DNA of 64,000 nt from Gottfriedia sp002574545 (lineage in GTDB: Bacteria > Bacillota > Bacilli > Bacillales > Bacillaceae_G). Where the stretch lies: the NCBI GenBank assembly GCA_052180195.1, contig CP197469.1; one strand, written 5' to 3'. Position numbers and translations under genes: made by a program. This document shows positions 35,367 to 44,977 of this stretch, one piece after another. The notes beneath the pieces were generated by a model. The model saw nothing but the letters and a program-made list of their open reading frames with translations. It was not told where the DNA came from and made no database searches. Each line of letters begins with the position of its first letter. The stretch's first letter is position 1.

Positions 35367-35717
35367 ATGAAAACAATTTTATTTGAAAAAGACAAATTGA
35401 TTATTACACTTTCTAGTTTTGAAACAATCTTAGGGTTAAAACATACAATTGAAATACCATATGGTGATATTAAGAACGTTACAATAGATGATCTCCATCA
35501 ATTTCTTTGGAAAATTTATGGTACTCAAATAGGTGCAAACAAATATGGCTATTTTAAAAAGGATGGCGTGAACTATTTTGTTGCAACGAGCACTAACAAG
35601 GGGAATTTAGTATTTACATTGAACAATCACAAATACGATAAAATCATTTTAAAATTTGATCATGTTGATGATATTTTAAAGCAGATACAAGATCGTTTAC
35701 GTACTCATATTAAATAG
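35367..35717 (+). CDS. small protein of unknown function, PH-like fold possible
   Basis: 116 residues, soluble, no signal. Alternating beta strands (KLIITLSSFETILGLKHTIEIPYGDIKNVTID; YFVATSTNKGNLVFTLNNHKYDKIILKFD) and a final amphipathic helix (VDDILKQIQDRLRTHI) resemble bacterial pleckstrin-homology-like domains; this is inference. AAGGAGGG precedes the ATG and a terminator follows at 35719-35743, so it is a stand-alone gene. Confidence 0.65.
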   Translation: MKTILFEKDKLIITLSSFETILGLKHTIEIPYGDIKNVTIDDLHQFLWKIYGTQIGANKYGYFKKDGVNYFVATSTNKGNLVFTLNNHKYDKIILKFDHVDDILKQIQDRLRTHIK

Positions 35718-35718
35718 T

Positions 35719-35743
35719 AAGACTGTTTTTTAAGGACAGTCTT
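35719..35743. terminator. terminator after the PH-like gene
   Basis: AAGACTGT pairs with ACAGTCTT, with T's after; it serves convergent genes. Confidence 0.75.
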
Positions 35744-35750
35744 TTCAAAT

Positions 35751-36185
35751 TTATAAATGAATAATTTCAAATCGATTATCAAATTCTCTTAAATATTCTA
35801 CGACTAGTTTGCGGTGACAATGATGTGGTTTTTCTTCGCTGCATAGAAAGCATGGGACACCATTGCTTATAAAGTCGTTTATTTTTGTTTCGATTTTACG
35901 ATTTTGTATTAAGCTCAAAAATTCTTTTTCAAAATCATTCCAAGAGAGTTCCTTTTTCTTAATTGCTTTTAGTAATTCTTCTGTTGGAGCTAAATCAGTA
36001 TCATGTGTGTATTGAATATTTAATAAATCCATTACAAAATGTAGGTCATCCTTTTTTGCAAATCCTGCTAGTTGTGATGTGTTATGTAGTCGGGTATCAA
36101 TTAGATGTGTTACGTTATTTTGTTGGAGCATTGATGTGAATGTTCTTAATGATTTTTTGGAGAATCCGATTGTTGTTATGTTCAT
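35751..36185 (-). CDS. DUF488 family protein
   Basis: 144 residues. TIGFSKKSLRTFTSML at the N-terminus, LIDTRLHNTSQLAGFAKKDDL, and the C-terminal CFLCSEEKPHHCHRKLVVEYL are the conserved blocks of DUF488. The Cys/His cluster (CLCSEEKP-HHCHR) suggests a metal or catalytic site. Function is not established. Monocistronic. Confidence 0.8.
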   Translation of the reverse strand: MNITTIGFSKKSLRTFTSMLQQNNVTHLIDTRLHNTSQLAGFAKKDDLHFVMDLLNIQYTHDTDLAPTEELLKAIKKKELSWNDFEKEFLSLIQNRKIETKINDFISNGVPCFLCSEEKPHHCHRKLVVEYLREFDNRFEIIHL

Positions 36186-36318
36186 AGCTACTCCTTTTAT
36201 TTGAGTGTGGTAATTATTATTTGTTGCTTTAATCTTTCTTACAAGTCATAATCAGGTGATTTATGTTATTTAATTATTTTCTTGCAAATATCAAATTCAC
36301 CTGCCTTTTACGAAAAAA

Positions 36319-36338
36319 AACCCAGCATATGCTGAGTT
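36319..36338 (-). terminator. terminator of the amine/lysine catabolic operon
   Basis: CAGCAT/ATGCTG self-complementary stem flanked by AACCC/GAGTT, with eight T's following on the minus strand, about 30 bases after the acyl-CoA dehydrogenase stop. Confidence 0.7.
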
Positions 36339-36366
36339 ATCAAAGTTAAAAATCTCTATTTTTTTA

Positions 36367-37584
36367 TTAAGACTTTACCGCTTCAACCGTAACTTCTTCG
36401 AATGGCCAAGAAGGTAGCATTTTTCGTAGGATTTTATCTTCTCTATAGCCAAGGTCATATTCAGCTTGCATAACTGTGTGAATTTCTCTTGTTCCTTCGT
36501 AGATAACAGGTGCTTTTGAGTTTCTTAAGTAGCGCTCTACTGGGAATTCGTTTGAGAAGCCGTATGCACCGTGAATTTGTACTGCATCATTAGCCGCCTC
36601 GTTTGCTGCATTACAAGAAATCCATTTTGCTAGTGATGTTTCTCTTGTATTTCTTTTTCCGTTATTTTTTAACCAACCAGCTTTATAAACTAATAGACGT
36701 GAAATTTCAAGGTTTGAAGACATTTTAGCGATCATTTGTTGTACTAGTTGATGTTTACCAATTTCTTTACCAAATGTTTTTCGTTCATGACAATATTTTA
36801 CGCTTGCTTCAAGTGATGCTTGGATTAATCCACAAGCACCAGCCGCAACTGTAAATCGTCCGTTATCAAGCGCAGACATTGCTATTTTAAATCCTTCACC
36901 TTCGAAACCTAGTAAGTTTTCAGCTGGGACTCTTACATCATCTAAAAATACTTCACCAGTATTCCCTGCTCGAATTCCCATTTTTCCTTTAATCGCCTTT
37001 GTGGAAACGCCTTCAAATGAGCGTTCTACAATAAAGCAGGATATACCATGATGTTTTAGATCATGATTTGTCTTCGCAAAAATTAAGAAGTGGTCAGCTA
37101 CATCACATAAAGAAATCCATGTTTTTGATCCATTTAAAATATAGCTATCTCCATCTTTTACAGCAGTTGTTGCCATCGCCACTACATCAGATCCTGCATT
37201 AGGTTCAGTTAATCCAAATGCACCAATTTTCTTCCCTTGTGCTTGAGGAACTAGATACTTTTTCTTTTGTTCTTCTGTTCCCCATTGTAGTAATGTCATA
37301 CTATTTAAACCCGTATGTACGGAAACAGCAGTACGGAATGCGGTATCTCCTCGTTCTAATTCCTCACAGACAATTGCTAATGTGTTATAGTCCATTCCTA
37401 CTCCACCATATTGTTCTGGAATACATACACCCATTAGTTGTAAATCTGCTAGTCGTTTTAAAATATTTGCTTCAAAATGACCTTTTTCATCCCATTCCTT
37501 TATGAAAGGGATAATTTCTCTGTCTACAAATGACCTAACTACTTTCCTGACACTAATTTGTTCCTCTGATAGTGAAAAATCCAT
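36367..37584 (-). CDS. acyl-CoA dehydrogenase, probably glutaryl-CoA dehydrogenase
   Basis: 405 residues with the full acyl-CoA dehydrogenase layout: AFGLTEPNAGSDV (FAD/substrate loop, about 127-139), ILNGSKTWIS, CHERKTFGKEIGKHQLVQQMIAKM, and the C-terminal VIYEGTREIHTVMQAEYDLG with the catalytic-base Glu. The end YEGTREIHTVMQA is like glutaryl-CoA dehydrogenases. Next to a glutarate-type CoA-transferase, oxidation and decarboxylation of glutaryl-CoA to crotonyl-CoA is the best reading; the specific Arg that distinguishes GCDH was not checked. GGAGG precedes the ATG. Last gene of the operon. Confidence 0.82.
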   Translation of the reverse strand: MDFSLSEEQISVRKVVRSFVDREIIPFIKEWDEKGHFEANILKRLADLQLMGVCIPEQYGGVGMDYNTLAIVCEELERGDTAFRTAVSVHTGLNSMTLLQWGTEEQKKKYLVPQAQGKKIGAFGLTEPNAGSDVVAMATTAVKDGDSYILNGSKTWISLCDVADHFLIFAKTNHDLKHHGISCFIVERSFEGVSTKAIKGKMGIRAGNTGEVFLDDVRVPAENLLGFEGEGFKIAMSALDNGRFTVAAGACGLIQASLEASVKYCHERKTFGKEIGKHQLVQQMIAKMSSNLEISRLLVYKAGWLKNNGKRNTRETSLAKWISCNAANEAANDAVQIHGAYGFSNEFPVERYLRNSKAPVIYEGTREIHTVMQAEYDLGYREDKILRKMLPSWPFEEVTVEAVKS

Positions 37585-37596
37585 TTCTATTTCCTC

Positions 37597-38781
37597 CTAA
37601 ATTGTTTTATTTCGTTTCATTTCTTCTATTTCATTTTGAGAAAATCCTAGTTTACTTATTATTTCTTCTGTATGCTCACCATGTAAGGGTGGATGTCTTA
37701 ATACTTCAATTGGTGTTTTTGATAATTTTAATGGTGATCCGACTAATTTTAGATCCTTTATAAAAGGATGGTTCACGTCCAACACCATTTCTCTCGATTT
37801 AGCATGTTTGGACTGTAGAGCTTCACTTACACTATTTATTGGACCATTTGGAATCCCTATTTCATCTAATAATTGCTTCCACTCATTTTTACTTTTCAAC
37901 TTTAATTTATTTTGAATTAATTGCTCGATTCGTTTTCGATGCTGTAATCGACCAGTATTTGTCTTATATTTTTCATCCAATAAGTTGGGTTCATCAATTA
38001 ATAAAGCAAACCTTTTAAATTGTTCATCATTCCCTACCGCTACGACTAATTCACCGTCACTTGCAGTAAAGACTTGATATGGAACGATATTTGGATGTTG
38101 GTTCCCCATTCGTTCTGGAACAATTCCACTACATAAATAATTACTAGCTACATTTACTAAAGCAGCTAGCTGAGAGTCAAACAATGAAATATCGATTTCC
38201 TGACCTTCTCCTGTACGATCTCGGTTTAAAAGAGAAGCAAGAATCCCAATACATGTAAATAGACCAGTTAAAACATCCGAAATGGCTACTCCTACTTTTG
38301 TTGGCGCTGCCTCTTTCTCACCAGTAATGCTCATTAATCCGGACATCGCTTGGATGATATAATCATATCCTGGTAAACTTGAATTCGACCCTTCACTGCC
38401 AAACCCACTAATAGACGCTAGTATGATGTCTTCTTTAATTTTTTTTAAATCTTCATAGGCAAATCCTAATTTTTCCATTGTTCCAGGTTTGAAATTTTGA
38501 ACGACTACATCAGCTTCAGAAACTAGCCTTTTTAAAATCTCTTTACCTTGCTCACTTTTTAAGTTCAAAGTAATGCCTTGCTTATTGCGGTTGGCACATA
38601 AATAATAAGCGCTTTCACCTTCAACGAAAGGTGGCCCCCATCCCCTTGTTTCATCGCCATTATTTATGCTTTCTACTTTTATAACCTCTGCTCCTAAATC
38701 TCCAAGGATCATCGTACAAAAGGGTCCGGCTAGTACTCTTGTTAAGTCAATGATTTTTACTCCATGTAATGCACCTGGCAA
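37597..38781 (-). CDS. CaiB/BaiF family CoA-transferase (likely glutarate/succinate CoA-transferase)
   Basis: 394 residues. Family III signatures: KIIDLTRVLAGPFCTMILGDLGAEVIKVE, NRNKQGITLNLK, VVQNFKPGTMEKLGF and the catalytic Asp in SLPGYDYIIQAMSGLMS. It moves CoA between carboxylic acids. Its neighbours (GabD/DavD before, glutaryl-CoA dehydrogenase after) suggest glutarate as acceptor. Start is set at TTG 38781 (LPGALHGVKIID) with GAGGTG 6 bases upstream; an ATG at 38832 adds 17 residues and lacks a ribosome site. Confidence 0.82.
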   Translation of the reverse strand: MPGALHGVKIIDLTRVLAGPFCTMILGDLGAEVIKVESINNGDETRGWGPPFVEGESAYYLCANRNKQGITLNLKSEQGKEILKRLVSEADVVVQNFKPGTMEKLGFAYEDLKKIKEDIILASISGFGSEGSNSSLPGYDYIIQAMSGLMSITGEKEAAPTKVGVAISDVLTGLFTCIGILASLLNRDRTGEGQEIDISLFDSQLAALVNVASNYLCSGIVPERMGNQHPNIVPYQVFTASDGELVVAVGNDEQFKRFALLIDEPNLLDEKYKTNTGRLQHRKRIEQLIQNKLKLKSKNEWKQLLDEIGIPNGPINSVSEALQSKHAKSREMVLDVNHPFIKDLKLVGSPLKLSKTPIEVLRHPPLHGEHTEEIISKLGFSQNEIEEMKRNKTI

Positions 38782-38892
38782 TTTTCCCACCTCTATTAAT
38801 CTAGTTAATAAGCCAGTAAAACGATCAATCACAATAGTTGAGTTGAATGTTTAACTGGCTTACAACTGCGCTTTGTATGAACAGTAGATATA

Positions 38893-40350
38893 TTAGATGT
38901 CTAACCCAATTGAAATATATTTAACTTCTAAAAATTCCTCAATTCCAAAGTGACCGCCTTCTCTTCCAAGACCGCTCTCTTTATAACCACCGAATGGAAC
39001 TTGTACAGCAGAAGGTGTGCCATCGTTTAATCCAATAATTCCGTACTCAAGTGCTTCTGTAACGCGGAATGAACGACTTAAGTTTTCCGTATACACATAC
39101 GCCGCCAGACCGTAATTTGAATTATTTGCTCTCTCAATTACTTCTTCTTCCGTTTTAAATGTAGTAATTGGAGCTAGTGGACCAAATATTTCTTCCTTCA
39201 TACATGCCATTTCATCCGTAATACCCGTTAAAATAGTAGGTGCATAATAATATCCATTTTCCTCTGAAGGTTTATTACCACTATAGACAATTTTCCCACC
39301 ATTTTTAGTAGCGTCTTCAACGAGCGTTTTTACCTTTTCTAAAGCCGCATGATCAATTAGTGGACCAACATCAATTCCTTCTTCTAAACCGTTACCCACT
39401 TTTAATTTTTCTAGCTCTTTTGTAAATAACGCTGTAAATTCTTCGGCTACACTTTCCTGTACATAAATACGATTTGTACAAATGCAAGTTTGACCTGCAT
39501 TGCGGAATTTTGACTGAACTAAACCAACCGCTGCTTTTGATAAATCAGCATCATCCATGACAATAAACGGTGCATTTCCACCAAGTTCTAGCGAAACCTT
39601 TTTGACATTCTCTGCTGCGCCTTTCATTAGTGTTTTACCTACTTCTGTCGATCCAGTGAAAGTAATCTTTGTTACTCTTGGATCTTTTAACCATACATCG
39701 CCAATTTCAGATGACTTACCAGTAACGACATTAATTACACCTTTTGGAATACCCGCTTCATGAGCAAGTTCTGCAAGCTTTAATGCTGTTAGAGGTGTTT
39801 GAGTAGCTGGTTTAATAACCGTAGTACAACCAGCTGCAAGTGCTGGAGCAACTTTTCTAGTAATCATAGCAGCCGGAAAATTCCACGGTGTAATTGCTGC
39901 TACAACTCCTACAGGTTCTTTTCTAATTAAAATTCGTTTATTAGGTTGTGTTGCAGGAATTGTTTCCCCGTATACACGTTTGCCTTCTTCTGCATACCAA
40001 GAAATAAATCCATTTGCATAAGCAGTCTCGCCTAGCGCTTCTTTTAATGGTTTACCTTGCTCAATTGTCATTAATCTAGCAATTTCTTCTTTCTTTTCGT
40101 CAATGAGACGATACCAATTCATTAATAAATGATATCTTTCTTCTGCTGTCTTTTTAGACCAAGTTTTAAATGCTGTATGTGCAGCATCAACAGCTAATTT
40201 AGCTTCATATGTACCGCCTGTTGGAATTGCTCCTATGACTGCACCAGTTGCAGGATTTGTAACCTTCGTATAATATTCATGATCATTCCCAACCCATGTA
40301 CCATCTATATACATTGGGTATACTTCATATTTCTCTTTAATTTGGCTCAT
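38893..40350 (-). CDS. succinate/glutarate-semialdehyde dehydrogenase
   Basis: 485 residues, NAD(P)-dependent aldehyde dehydrogenase of the GabD/DavD group. NAD-binding ITPWNFPAAMITRKVAPALAAGCT, catalytic Glu in LELGGNAPFIVMDD and catalytic Cys in RNAGQTCICTNRI are visible. It oxidises succinate semialdehyde (from GABA) or glutarate semialdehyde (from 5-aminovalerate). The start overlaps the aminotransferase stop by four bases (ATGA), so the pair is coupled. Confidence 0.88.
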   Translation of the reverse strand: MSQIKEKYEVYPMYIDGTWVGNDHEYYTKVTNPATGAVIGAIPTGGTYEAKLAVDAAHTAFKTWSKKTAEERYHLLMNWYRLIDEKKEEIARLMTIEQGKPLKEALGETAYANGFISWYAEEGKRVYGETIPATQPNKRILIRKEPVGVVAAITPWNFPAAMITRKVAPALAAGCTTVIKPATQTPLTALKLAELAHEAGIPKGVINVVTGKSSEIGDVWLKDPRVTKITFTGSTEVGKTLMKGAAENVKKVSLELGGNAPFIVMDDADLSKAAVGLVQSKFRNAGQTCICTNRIYVQESVAEEFTALFTKELEKLKVGNGLEEGIDVGPLIDHAALEKVKTLVEDATKNGGKIVYSGNKPSEENGYYYAPTILTGITDEMACMKEEIFGPLAPITTFKTEEEVIERANNSNYGLAAYVYTENLSRSFRVTEALEYGIIGLNDGTPSAVQVPFGGYKESGLGREGGHFGIEEFLEVKYISIGLDI

Positions 40351-41717
40351 GAGTTTACCTCCAATTGTAATTCTGGTACTAATACAGCTTCGATTGACTC
40401 CCTTAAAATATCAAGTCCTTCTTCAAGCTGTTCATCTGTAATCGTTAGCGGCATTAACAAACGAATCACATTGCCAAAAATACCTGCGCTTAACAACATT
40501 AACCCTCTATTGTTCGCCTCTTTTACAATCTTTCCAACTGTCACTTTATCTGGTGTTTTATCTTTTTTATTTGTTACAATCTCCATCGCACACATTGCGC
40601 CAATTCCGCGAATATCACCTATTTGTTCAAACTGTTTAGCCCATTTATGCATTTCTTCATTAACCTTTTCGCCGATTACAACAGCTCGCTCATTTAATTC
40701 TTCTTCCTCAATGATATCAAGTACTGCTAATGCTGCACGACATCCAAGAGGGCTACCAGAGTATGTTCCGCCTATTTCACCAGCATCAGAAGCTTCCATA
40801 ATTTCTTTTCTACCGATTACGCCACTAATAGGTACTCCTGCACCCATTGATTTTGAAATTGTAATTAAATCAGGCTCAATTCCAAAGTGCTCAATTGCAA
40901 AATATTTACCTGTTCTAGCAAAACCAGTTTGAATCTCATCAGCTACAAATAATATGCCATATTGTGTACAGATTTCTCTAACCCTTTTTACAAAGTCAAG
41001 ATCAGGTACAATAAAGCCACCTTCGCCTTGGATTGGTTCCATCACGACTGCAGCAATCGTTTCTGGTGCAACCTCTGCAATCAAAAATTGTTCAAATTGT
41101 TCAATGATAAATTTACTATATTCTTTTTCATCCATTTGATCTGGACGACGGTAAACATATGGATATGGTGCTTTATATACTTCAGGAGCGAATGGTCCAA
41201 ATCCATATTTGTAAGGCTTAACTTTACTTGTCATCGTCATTGTCATTAATGTTCGACCATGGAATCCTCTAGTAAAAGAAATAATTCCTTGACGTTTTGT
41301 ATACTTTCTTGCGATCTTCACCGCATTTTCAACAGCTTCTGCGCCACTATTAAAAAATGCTACTTGCTTTTCAAAACTTCCAGGTGAAAGATCTGCTAAT
41401 CTTTCAGCGAGCTGAATATAAGATTCATACATCATGACATTAAAACCTGTGTGAATATAATCACCGGCCTGAGCTTGAAGCGCCCTTACTACTCTAGGAT
41501 GGGAATGGCCCACATTTATCGTTCCAATTGCACCTGCAAAGTCAATAAACGTATTACCATCAATATCCTCTACTAATGCACCCTTTGCTTTTTTTACAAA
41601 TGCTGCGCTATTATTACTAATCCCTTTTGGAACCACTTTATTTCTTCGAGCAACCAACTCTTGTGATTTTGGTCCTGGAATTGACGTTTGTAATTTAACG
41701 AATTTACGATCTGCCAT
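40347..41717 (-). CDS. gabT: 4-aminobutyrate / 5-aminovalerate aminotransferase
   Basis: 456 residues, class III PLP aminotransferase. The PLP lysine lies in LITISKSMGAGVPISGVIG, with VADEIQTGFARTGKYFA before it. The N-terminus (GPKSQELVARRNKVVPKGISN) is typical of GabT. It converts GABA to succinate semialdehyde or 5-aminovalerate to glutarate semialdehyde, passing the amino group to 2-oxoglutarate. It feeds the coupled dehydrogenase gene. An 11-bp inverted repeat (GCATGTCATGA/TCATGACATGC, 41757-41788) precedes it and may tune operon expression. Confidence 0.88.
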   Translation of the reverse strand: MADRKFVKLQTSIPGPKSQELVARRNKVVPKGISNNSAAFVKKAKGALVEDIDGNTFIDFAGAIGTINVGHSHPRVVRALQAQAGDYIHTGFNVMMYESYIQLAERLADLSPGSFEKQVAFFNSGAEAVENAVKIARKYTKRQGIISFTRGFHGRTLMTMTMTSKVKPYKYGFGPFAPEVYKAPYPYVYRRPDQMDEKEYSKFIIEQFEQFLIAEVAPETIAAVVMEPIQGEGGFIVPDLDFVKRVREICTQYGILFVADEIQTGFARTGKYFAIEHFGIEPDLITISKSMGAGVPISGVIGRKEIMEASDAGEIGGTYSGSPLGCRAALAVLDIIEEEELNERAVVIGEKVNEEMHKWAKQFEQIGDIRGIGAMCAMEIVTNKKDKTPDKVTVGKIVKEANNRGLMLLSAGIFGNVIRLLMPLTITDEQLEEGLDILRESIEAVLVPELQLEVNS

Positions 41718-41756
41718 AATTGCACCATCCTATCTATAACGATTTTTGTAATGAAA

Positions 41757-41788
41757 GCATGTCATGATTATTAAAGTCATGACATGCG
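41757..41788 (-). promoter_or_regulatory. intercistronic inverted repeat before gabT
   Basis: Exact 11-base arms around a 9-10-base loop, no T-run on the minus strand. Could stabilise or process the polycistronic RNA, or be an operator. Confidence 0.45.
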
Positions 41789-41795
41789 AAAGGTA

Positions 41796-43166
41796 TTAAA
41801 CTTCAATAGTAGATAAAATCTCTTTAAATGCACTTACTACAGTATCAACTTCTTCATAGCTAATTTTTAAGGAAGGCTCGATACGAATTGTTTTTGAGTT
41901 AATTAACGTACCAGCAACTAGGATCCCTTTATCAAACATTCCTTTAGAAACTTCATAGCCAATTTCATCCTGATGGAACTCAATTCCAATCATTAAACCT
42001 TGACCACGAATTTCTAAAACTTTGTCTTCATGTCCTTTTGCTGCTTCTTTTAATTGATCTAAGAAGTAAGCTCCAACTACTTCTGCTCTTTCAGGTAATT
42101 TTTCTTCAAGAAGAACACTGATTGTAGCAATAGCAGCTGCACATGCTAATGGATTTCCACCAAATGTTGTTGTATGCATAAATGGGTTTGGGAACCAGCT
42201 TTTGAATACTTCTTCTTTTGCAACTACAGCTCCAGCAGGCATTACTCCGCCACCGAATGCTTTAGCAAGACAAATAATATCTGGAACTACTTCATATAAT
42301 TCAGCAGCAAACATTTTACCAGTACGTCCCATACCTGTTTGAACCTCGTCAAAAATTAATAGAGCTCCGTACTCATCACATAGTTCACGAACTTCTTTTA
42401 AGTAGTTTGGAGGAGGAAGAATAATTCCACCTTCACCTTGAATTGGCTCAAGTATAACTGCCGCAACATCTTCACCTACTAAAGAGCAAGTTTCAAATGT
42501 TTTTCGCATCATATCAATGTCACCAAATGGTACATGACGGAATCCAGGAATTAATGGTAAAAACGGTTTTCTGAACATGCCTTTTGCAGTTCCAGATAAA
42601 GAACCTAAACTTTTTCCGTGGAATGCACGTGTTGTTGAGATAAATGTACTGCGCTCACTATACATTTTTGCAAGCTTTAATGCCGCTTCAACACTTTCAG
42701 TACCACTATTTGTAAAGAATGAGTATTTTAAATCACCAGGTGTAATTTCAGCTAAAATTTTAGCAAGCATAGCACGTAATGGATCTAATAAATCTTGGCT
42801 ATGAAGTGCTTGTCTTTTTAACTGATCTGTCACAGCTTTAATAACTTTTGGATGACGGTGCCCAACATTATAAATTCCAAATCCGCCTAAACAATCAATA
42901 TACTCTTTACCATTTACGTCTTTAAAACATGAGCCGCTATCAGACCATTCAACCGCTGCGAATTGACCGCCTTCTGTAACAGTTTTACGGTAAGCAAGGA
43001 AACCTGGGTTAACATGTTCTCTAAAACCATCAACTGTTTCCTTAGTGATCCATGCAGCGTCTTCTTCTGTAACAGACTCTTTTTCTATTAAACTTAAAAC
43101 CTTATTAATGTACTCGGTTACGTTTTTTTCTTCACTTTTTAATTCGTTTTTTAAGTTGATACTCAT
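41796..43166 (-). CDS. putrescine/cadaverine-type aminotransferase (PatA/YgjG-like)
   Basis: 456 residues, class III PLP aminotransferase. FREHVNPGFLAYRKTVTEGGQFAAVEWSDSGS near residue 45 and LIFDEVQTGMGRTGKMFAAELYEVVPDIICLAKAFGGGVMPAGA (PLP lysine in LAKAFGGG) are characteristic of YgjG-type enzymes. It turns putrescine into 4-aminobutanal or cadaverine into 5-aminopentanal. Start 43166 (MSINLKNELK) has AGGAG 8 bases upstream; the 29 residues before it overlap the upstream gene and are rejected. Its aldehyde product is the natural substrate of the preceding dehydrogenase. Confidence 0.85.
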   Translation of the reverse strand: MSINLKNELKSEEKNVTEYINKVLSLIEKESVTEEDAAWITKETVDGFREHVNPGFLAYRKTVTEGGQFAAVEWSDSGSCFKDVNGKEYIDCLGGFGIYNVGHRHPKVIKAVTDQLKRQALHSQDLLDPLRAMLAKILAEITPGDLKYSFFTNSGTESVEAALKLAKMYSERSTFISTTRAFHGKSLGSLSGTAKGMFRKPFLPLIPGFRHVPFGDIDMMRKTFETCSLVGEDVAAVILEPIQGEGGIILPPPNYLKEVRELCDEYGALLIFDEVQTGMGRTGKMFAAELYEVVPDIICLAKAFGGGVMPAGAVVAKEEVFKSWFPNPFMHTTTFGGNPLACAAAIATISVLLEEKLPERAEVVGAYFLDQLKEAAKGHEDKVLEIRGQGLMIGIEFHQDEIGYEVSKGMFDKGILVAGTLINSKTIRIEPSLKISYEEVDTVVSAFKEILSTIEV

Positions 43167-43237
43167 TTTGTTCACTCCTATAGTCGTTTTATCTATTTTT
43201 TTCTTCCCTATTTGTCTCTTCTTATAACTGCCAAAAT

Positions 43238-44731
43238 TTATTCTGCAAACCATCCGATTGGTTCAACTTGTAAGTTAATGTTAATTTGCTTAACTTCTTG
43301 GAATTCTTCTAACCCAAATGTACCTAAGCTACGTCCTACACCGCTTTGTTTGTAGCCGCCCCAAGGTGCTTCATTGTATGTTGGGTGGTATGAGTTAATC
43401 CAAGTAATGCCCGAACGTAGCTTTTTAATTACTCTTAATGCTTTCGCTCCATCTTTACTAAAGACAGCTCCTGCTAAACCATATACAGTGCCATTGGCAA
43501 GTTTTAACGCTTCTTCTTCAGACTTAAACTTTTGGATACACACGACTGGACCAAAAATTTCCTCTTGGACAATGCGCATATTTTGTTCAACGTCTGCAAA
43601 AACAGTCGGTTCAACAAAATAACCTTTTTCTAAACCATTTTTTTCGATTCGATTTCCTCCGCAAACAAGTCTTGCGCCTTCTTCCTTGCCTATTTGTATA
43701 TAGCTTAAAACTTTTTCTAAATGCTCTTTACTAACTAGTGGCCCCATCTCTGTTTCAGCTACATTCCCAGGACCTACTTTGATTTTCTTAGCACGCTCTA
43801 CAAAACGATCTACAAAACGATCATAAATAGATTCTTCTACTAAAATTCTTGATCCAGCTGAACAAACTTGACCTGAACCTGCATAGATTCCAAATAAAGC
43901 ATAATCGACAGCCGTTTCGAAATCTGCATCTGCAAAAATGATATTCGGAGATTTCCCACCAAGCTCAAGTGATACTTTTTTCATTGTATCTGCCGCTGTT
44001 TTCATAATATGTTTGCCCGTTTTTGTTCCACCTGTGAATGAAACCATATCAACATCAGGGTTGGCAGCGATTTCATTTCCAACTACTGGACCAGCTCCCA
44101 TTACCATGTTTGCTACACCTTGTGGAAGACCAACCTCTTCAAAAATTTCAAATAATTTCTTAGGAGTCACTGGTGTTACCTCTGAAGGTTTGAAAACAAT
44201 TGTATTACCTGCCGCTAGTGCTGGAGCAATTTTCCATACACTCATTAATAATGGATAGTTCCAAGGAACAATTAATCCACATACTCCAATTGGTTCGCGA
44301 ACAACCATAGCCTGCATTGGATCTGCTACATGGTAAGTAAACCCATCTGGCTTTGTAATCAATCCTGCATAATAACGAAAGCAAGCTGCCGCATCAGCAA
44401 CATCAAATCCTGCTTCACGATTTGTTTTTCCATTATCTAATGTTTCAAGTTTCGTTAATTCTTCTTGATACTCTTCTATTTTGTCTGCAATTTTAAATAA
44501 GTAAGTTGCTCTTTCTTGAGCAGATAAATCAGACCATCTTCCATCATTGAATGCTTTACGAGCAACATCAATTGCTTTTTTCGCATCTTCAACAGTACCT
44601 TCGGGAGCATATGCAATGATTTCCTCATTCGCTGGATTAATAACAGGGCGTTTCTCATGATTACTAGAATCTTTCCATTCGCCATTAATAAACATCTTTA
44701 AATCAATTGTTTTAAATTGAACATCGACCAT
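43238..44731 (-). CDS. aldehyde dehydrogenase, probably aminobutanal/aminopentanal dehydrogenase
   Basis: 497 residues, betaine-aldehyde-dehydrogenase-like. IVPWNYPLLMSVWKIAPALAAGNTIVFKPSE (NAD site), LELGGKSPNIIFADAD (Glu) and GSGQVCSAGSRI (Cys) are intact. From its neighbours it should oxidise 4-aminobutanal or 5-aminopentanal to GABA or 5-aminovalerate. First gene of the operon, with AAGGAGGG about 10 bases before the ATG and a clear sigma-54 promoter 42-58 bases upstream. Confidence 0.85.
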   Translation of the reverse strand: MVDVQFKTIDLKMFINGEWKDSSNHEKRPVINPANEEIIAYAPEGTVEDAKKAIDVARKAFNDGRWSDLSAQERATYLFKIADKIEEYQEELTKLETLDNGKTNREAGFDVADAAACFRYYAGLITKPDGFTYHVADPMQAMVVREPIGVCGLIVPWNYPLLMSVWKIAPALAAGNTIVFKPSEVTPVTPKKLFEIFEEVGLPQGVANMVMGAGPVVGNEIAANPDVDMVSFTGGTKTGKHIMKTAADTMKKVSLELGGKSPNIIFADADFETAVDYALFGIYAGSGQVCSAGSRILVEESIYDRFVDRFVERAKKIKVGPGNVAETEMGPLVSKEHLEKVLSYIQIGKEEGARLVCGGNRIEKNGLEKGYFVEPTVFADVEQNMRIVQEEIFGPVVCIQKFKSEEEALKLANGTVYGLAGAVFSKDGAKALRVIKKLRSGITWINSYHPTYNEAPWGGYKQSGVGRSLGTFGLEEFQEVKQININLQVEPIGWFAE

Positions 44732-44772
44732 TGTATATAAACCCTCCTTAATTTCTTCACAACTTATTAGAT

Positions 44773-44790
44773 TGCAAGAACTGTGCCAAC
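44773..44790 (-). promoter_or_regulatory. sigma-54 promoter of the amine catabolic operon
   Basis: Minus strand TTGGCACAGTTCTTGCA matches the -24/-12 consensus with invariant GG and GC correctly spaced, just before the aldehyde dehydrogenase. Confidence 0.9.
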
Positions 44791-44839
44791 TTTAATGCAC
44801 TTAATTTATAAGGGTTTTCCTTCCATAACCTGTACATTA

Positions 44840-44857
44840 TTATTCAAATTTGCATAA
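44840..44857. promoter_or_regulatory. candidate activator site, TTATTCAA-AT-TTGCATAA
   Basis: An 18-base imperfect palindrome about 50 bases upstream of the -24 element. Close relatives occur at 50165, 50187, 51894 and 51913 near other sigma-54 promoters. A further TGCATAA half-site follows at 44871-44877. Confidence 0.55.
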
Positions 44858-44977
44858 CACTATTACGCTGTGCATAATCTTGGAAACTAGTAAAACTTCT
44901 GTAAACTATTTTGCGTAAAACGACATATTATGAAAGTTCATCGCATAGGCTAAAACACCATGAAAGGAGGAAATTGT

